From: Lachnospiraceae bacterium
GTDB taxonomy: Bacteria > Bacillota > Clostridia > Lachnospirales > Lachnospiraceae
Reading direction: 5' to 3'
Assembly (NCBI GenBank): GCA_900755865.1
Contig: CAAEHZ010000397.1
Span: 1-6,918 of the forward strand
DNA length: 6,918 nt
Every line of letters begins with the position of its first letter. Position 1 is the stretch's first letter. The notes under the pieces are model-generated. The model was not told the origin of the DNA and ran no database searches. It saw nothing but the letters and a program-made list of their open reading frames with translations. This document shows, piece after piece, positions 5,503 through 6,918 of the stretch. The translations under genes and the position numbers were made by a program.

Positions 5503-6795
5503 ATGAACATGAAAGCATATCAGGAAATGGAAACAGAAGAGTTGGTGGCATTGCAGCAGGAACTGGAGCAGGCTTTTGAAGATGTGAAGGGAAAGGGTTT
5601 GAAATTGGACATGTCCAGAGGAAAGCCGGCAGTAACCCAGCTCAATATGAGCATGGACATGTTTGATGTCCTGAATTCAGAGAGCGATATGAAGTGTGAA
5701 GATGGAACGGATGTCCGCAACTATGGTGTACTGGACGGAATACCGGAGGCAAAAAAGCTGATGGGAGATATTATGGGGGTACCCGCTGAAAACGTCATTA
5801 TATGTGGGAATGCCAGTCTACCGATTATGTATGATACCGTTTCCCGTTCTGTGACCCACGGAGTAATGGGAAGTACGCCCTGGTGCAAGCTGGATAAGGT
5901 AAAATTCCTGTGCCCGGCACCCGGGTATGACAGACATTTTGCTATTACACAGCATTTCGGCATTGAAATGATTACAGTTCCCATGTCCCCCGAAGGACCG
6001 GATATGGATATGGTGGAAAAACTGGTACAGGAGGATGCCAGCATAAAGGGTATCTGGTGTGTGCCGAAGTATTCCAATCCCCAGGGATATACCTATTCTG
6101 ATGAAACAGTAAGAAGATTTGCAGCGCTCAACCCCGCGGCAGAGGATTTCAGGATTTACTGGGACAACGCTTATGCAGTGCATCATTTATATGAGGACAG
6201 GCAGGATGAAATTCTGGACATTCTGGAGGAATGTGAAAAGGCAGGACATCCTGATATGGTATATATTTTCGGCTCTACGTCCAAAATCAGCTTTGCGGGA
6301 GCAGGAATTGCAGCGGTTGCTTCTTCTAAGGGCAATCTGGATTTTATGAAAAAATCCATGACAATTCAGACAATCGGCTACGACAAGATTAACCAGCTCC
6401 GCCATGTAAGATATTTTAAGGACTTTAATGGAGTGAAGGAACAAATGCGGAGGCATGCAGATTTGATGCGTCCGAAATTTGAGGCGGTTCTGGCAGTTTT
6501 GGAGAATGAACTGGCAGGAACGGGAATCGGTACATGGACAAAGCCCAACGGCGGTTATTTCATTTCCTTTGAAACGCTGGAAGGCTGTGCAAAAGAGGTT
6601 GTGGCAAAATGTAAGGAAGCAGGGGTTGTACTGACAGGCGCCGGAGCAACCTATCCCTATGGAATAGACCCGAAGGACAGCAATATCCGAATTGCTCCCT
6701 CTTTCCCCACACCGGAAGAAATGGCAATCGCAACGGATTTGTTTGTGCTTTGTGTAAAGCTTGTCAGTGTGAAGAAGATTTTAGGACAGAGATAG
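5503..6795 (+). CDS. PLP-dependent aminotransferase, group Ic aspartate aminotransferase type
   Basis: A fold-type I transaminase that uses pyridoxal phosphate. The 430 residues and the early LDMSRGKP motif (35-42) fit the Asp_aminotransf subfamily typified by the Corynebacterium glutamicum enzyme, which exchanges the amino group between aspartate and 2-oxoglutarate. Visible active-site positions are Asn192 in NPQG, Asp221 and Tyr224 in YWDNAYAVHH, the PLP-binding lysine Lys261 in FGSTSKISF, and the carboxylate-binding Arg396 in SNIRIAPS. No signal peptide, so cytoplasmic. ATG 5503 is preferred because AAGGAG (5491-5496) is 6 nt upstream; ATG 5509 is possible, and a GTG at 5485 would put the ribosome binding site inside the gene. 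Substrate preference cannot be fixed from sequence alone; another 2-oxo acid donor or acceptor is possible. It is a single-gene unit, bounded by the rny terminator and the palindrome cluster. Confidence 0.9.
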   Translation: MNMKAYQEMETEELVALQQELEQAFEDVKGKGLKLDMSRGKPAVTQLNMSMDMFDVLNSESDMKCEDGTDVRNYGVLDGIPEAKKLMGDIMGVPAENVIICGNASLPIMYDTVSRSVTHGVMGSTPWCKLDKVKFLCPAPGYDRHFAITQHFGIEMITVPMSPEGPDMDMVEKLVQEDASIKGIWCVPKYSNPQGYTYSDETVRRFAALNPAAEDFRIYWDNAYAVHHLYEDRQDEILDILEECEKAGHPDMVYIFGSTSKISFAGAGIAAVASSKGNLDFMKKSMTIQTIGYDKINQLRHVRYFKDFNGVKEQMRRHADLMRPKFEAVLAVLENELAGTGIGTWTKPNGGYFISFETLEGCAKEVVAKCKEAGVVLTGAGATYPYGIDPKDSNIRIAPSFPTPEEMAIATDLFVLCVKLVSVKKILGQR

Positions 6796-6828
6796 TGTGA
6801 AAAATATGCTTGAAAGCATATTTTTCAC
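6796..6828 (+). terminator. Possible terminator hairpin after the aminotransferase
   Basis: GTGAAAAATATGC (6797-6809) and GCATATTTTTCAC (6816-6828) are perfect reverse complements, 13 bp, or 14 bp with a TGAA loop. It starts one base after the stop codon. There is no T-run after the stem, but the descending arm contains five T. It could stop transcription or protect the 3' end; a role as an intergenic repeat is equally possible. Confidence 0.45.
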
Positions 6829-6848
6829 AAGTCATATTTATATGACTT
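6829..6848. repeat. Second palindrome of the cluster
   Basis: AAGTCATA (6829-6836) pairs with TATGACTT (6841-6848) around a 4-nt loop, directly abutting the preceding hairpin with no spacer base. Confidence 0.6.
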
Positions 6849-6849
6849 T

Positions 6850-6883
6850 GGCTATATTGTGCCGCAGGCGTCACAAAGTAGCC
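6850..6883. repeat. Third palindrome of the cluster
   Basis: GGCTA (6850-6854) pairs with TAGCC (6879-6883) and TTGTG (6857-6861) with CACAA (6872-6876), with a 2-by-2 internal mismatch. TTT follows at 6884-6886, so a weak terminator role is possible. Confidence 0.5.
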
Positions 6884-6888
6884 TTTAT

Positions 6889-6918
6889 CGCAGAACTGAA
6901 TCTGAAATTCAGTTCGCG
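6889..6918. repeat. Fourth palindrome, at the window edge
   Basis: GAACTGAAT (6893-6901) and ATTCAGTTC (6907-6915) are exact complements around a 5-nt loop. CGC 6889-6891 and GCG 6916-6918 extend the stem past one bulged A. The stem may continue beyond the window. Confidence 0.6.

Overview
The window looks like core chromosome of a low-to-medium GC Clostridia bacterium, most likely Lachnospiraceae. This rests on Gram-positive-type AAGGAG ribosome binding sites, sigma-A promoters of the TTGACA-N17-TAnnnT kind, a Bacillus/Clostridium-type LexA box before recA, RNase Y instead of RNase E, and a DNA-repair / c-di-GMP / RNA-decay gene order. Every confident gene is on the + strand.

Layout: positions 1-400 hold no confident gene. 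This stretch contains a large imperfect hairpin (about 125-185), coding-like but broken short frames, and one weak 33-codon ORF. recA (471-1532) follows, driven by a good promoter that carries two LexA-type operators 25 bp apart. recX (1562-2176) starts 29 nt after recA and has a perfect 13-bp inverted repeat inside its early coding sequence. A promoter whose -35 overlaps the recX stop codon leads into a membrane-anchored HD-GYP protein (2226-3650), a predicted c-di-GMP phosphodiesterase with an extracytoplasmic domain that resembles a CBM2-type carbohydrate-binding fold. A strong promoter and a small inverted repeat then precede rny, encoding RNase Y (3788-5340). As given, rny is split by a one-base deletion in a GG/TTTT stretch near 4547, which separates the membrane/coiled-coil/KH half from the catalytic HD half. 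A classic intrinsic terminator (5375-5411) ends that unit. Next is a 430-residue PLP-dependent aminotransferase of the group Ic aspartate aminotransferase type (5503-6795) with its own promoter. The last 120 bases are a run of four consecutive palindromes.

How the genes fit together: recA and recX form an SOS-controlled recombination pair, with the recombinase followed by its modulator. The HD-GYP protein is a separate transcription unit that would lower c-di-GMP in response to something outside the membrane. RNase Y starts bulk mRNA decay at the membrane. The aminotransferase is a separate amino-acid metabolism unit. No mobile element, CRISPR array, rRNA or tRNA was recognised. The most notable points are the rny frameshift, the CBM2-like sensor on the HD-GYP protein, the tandem LexA boxes, the hairpin in recX, and the palindrome cluster at the right end.
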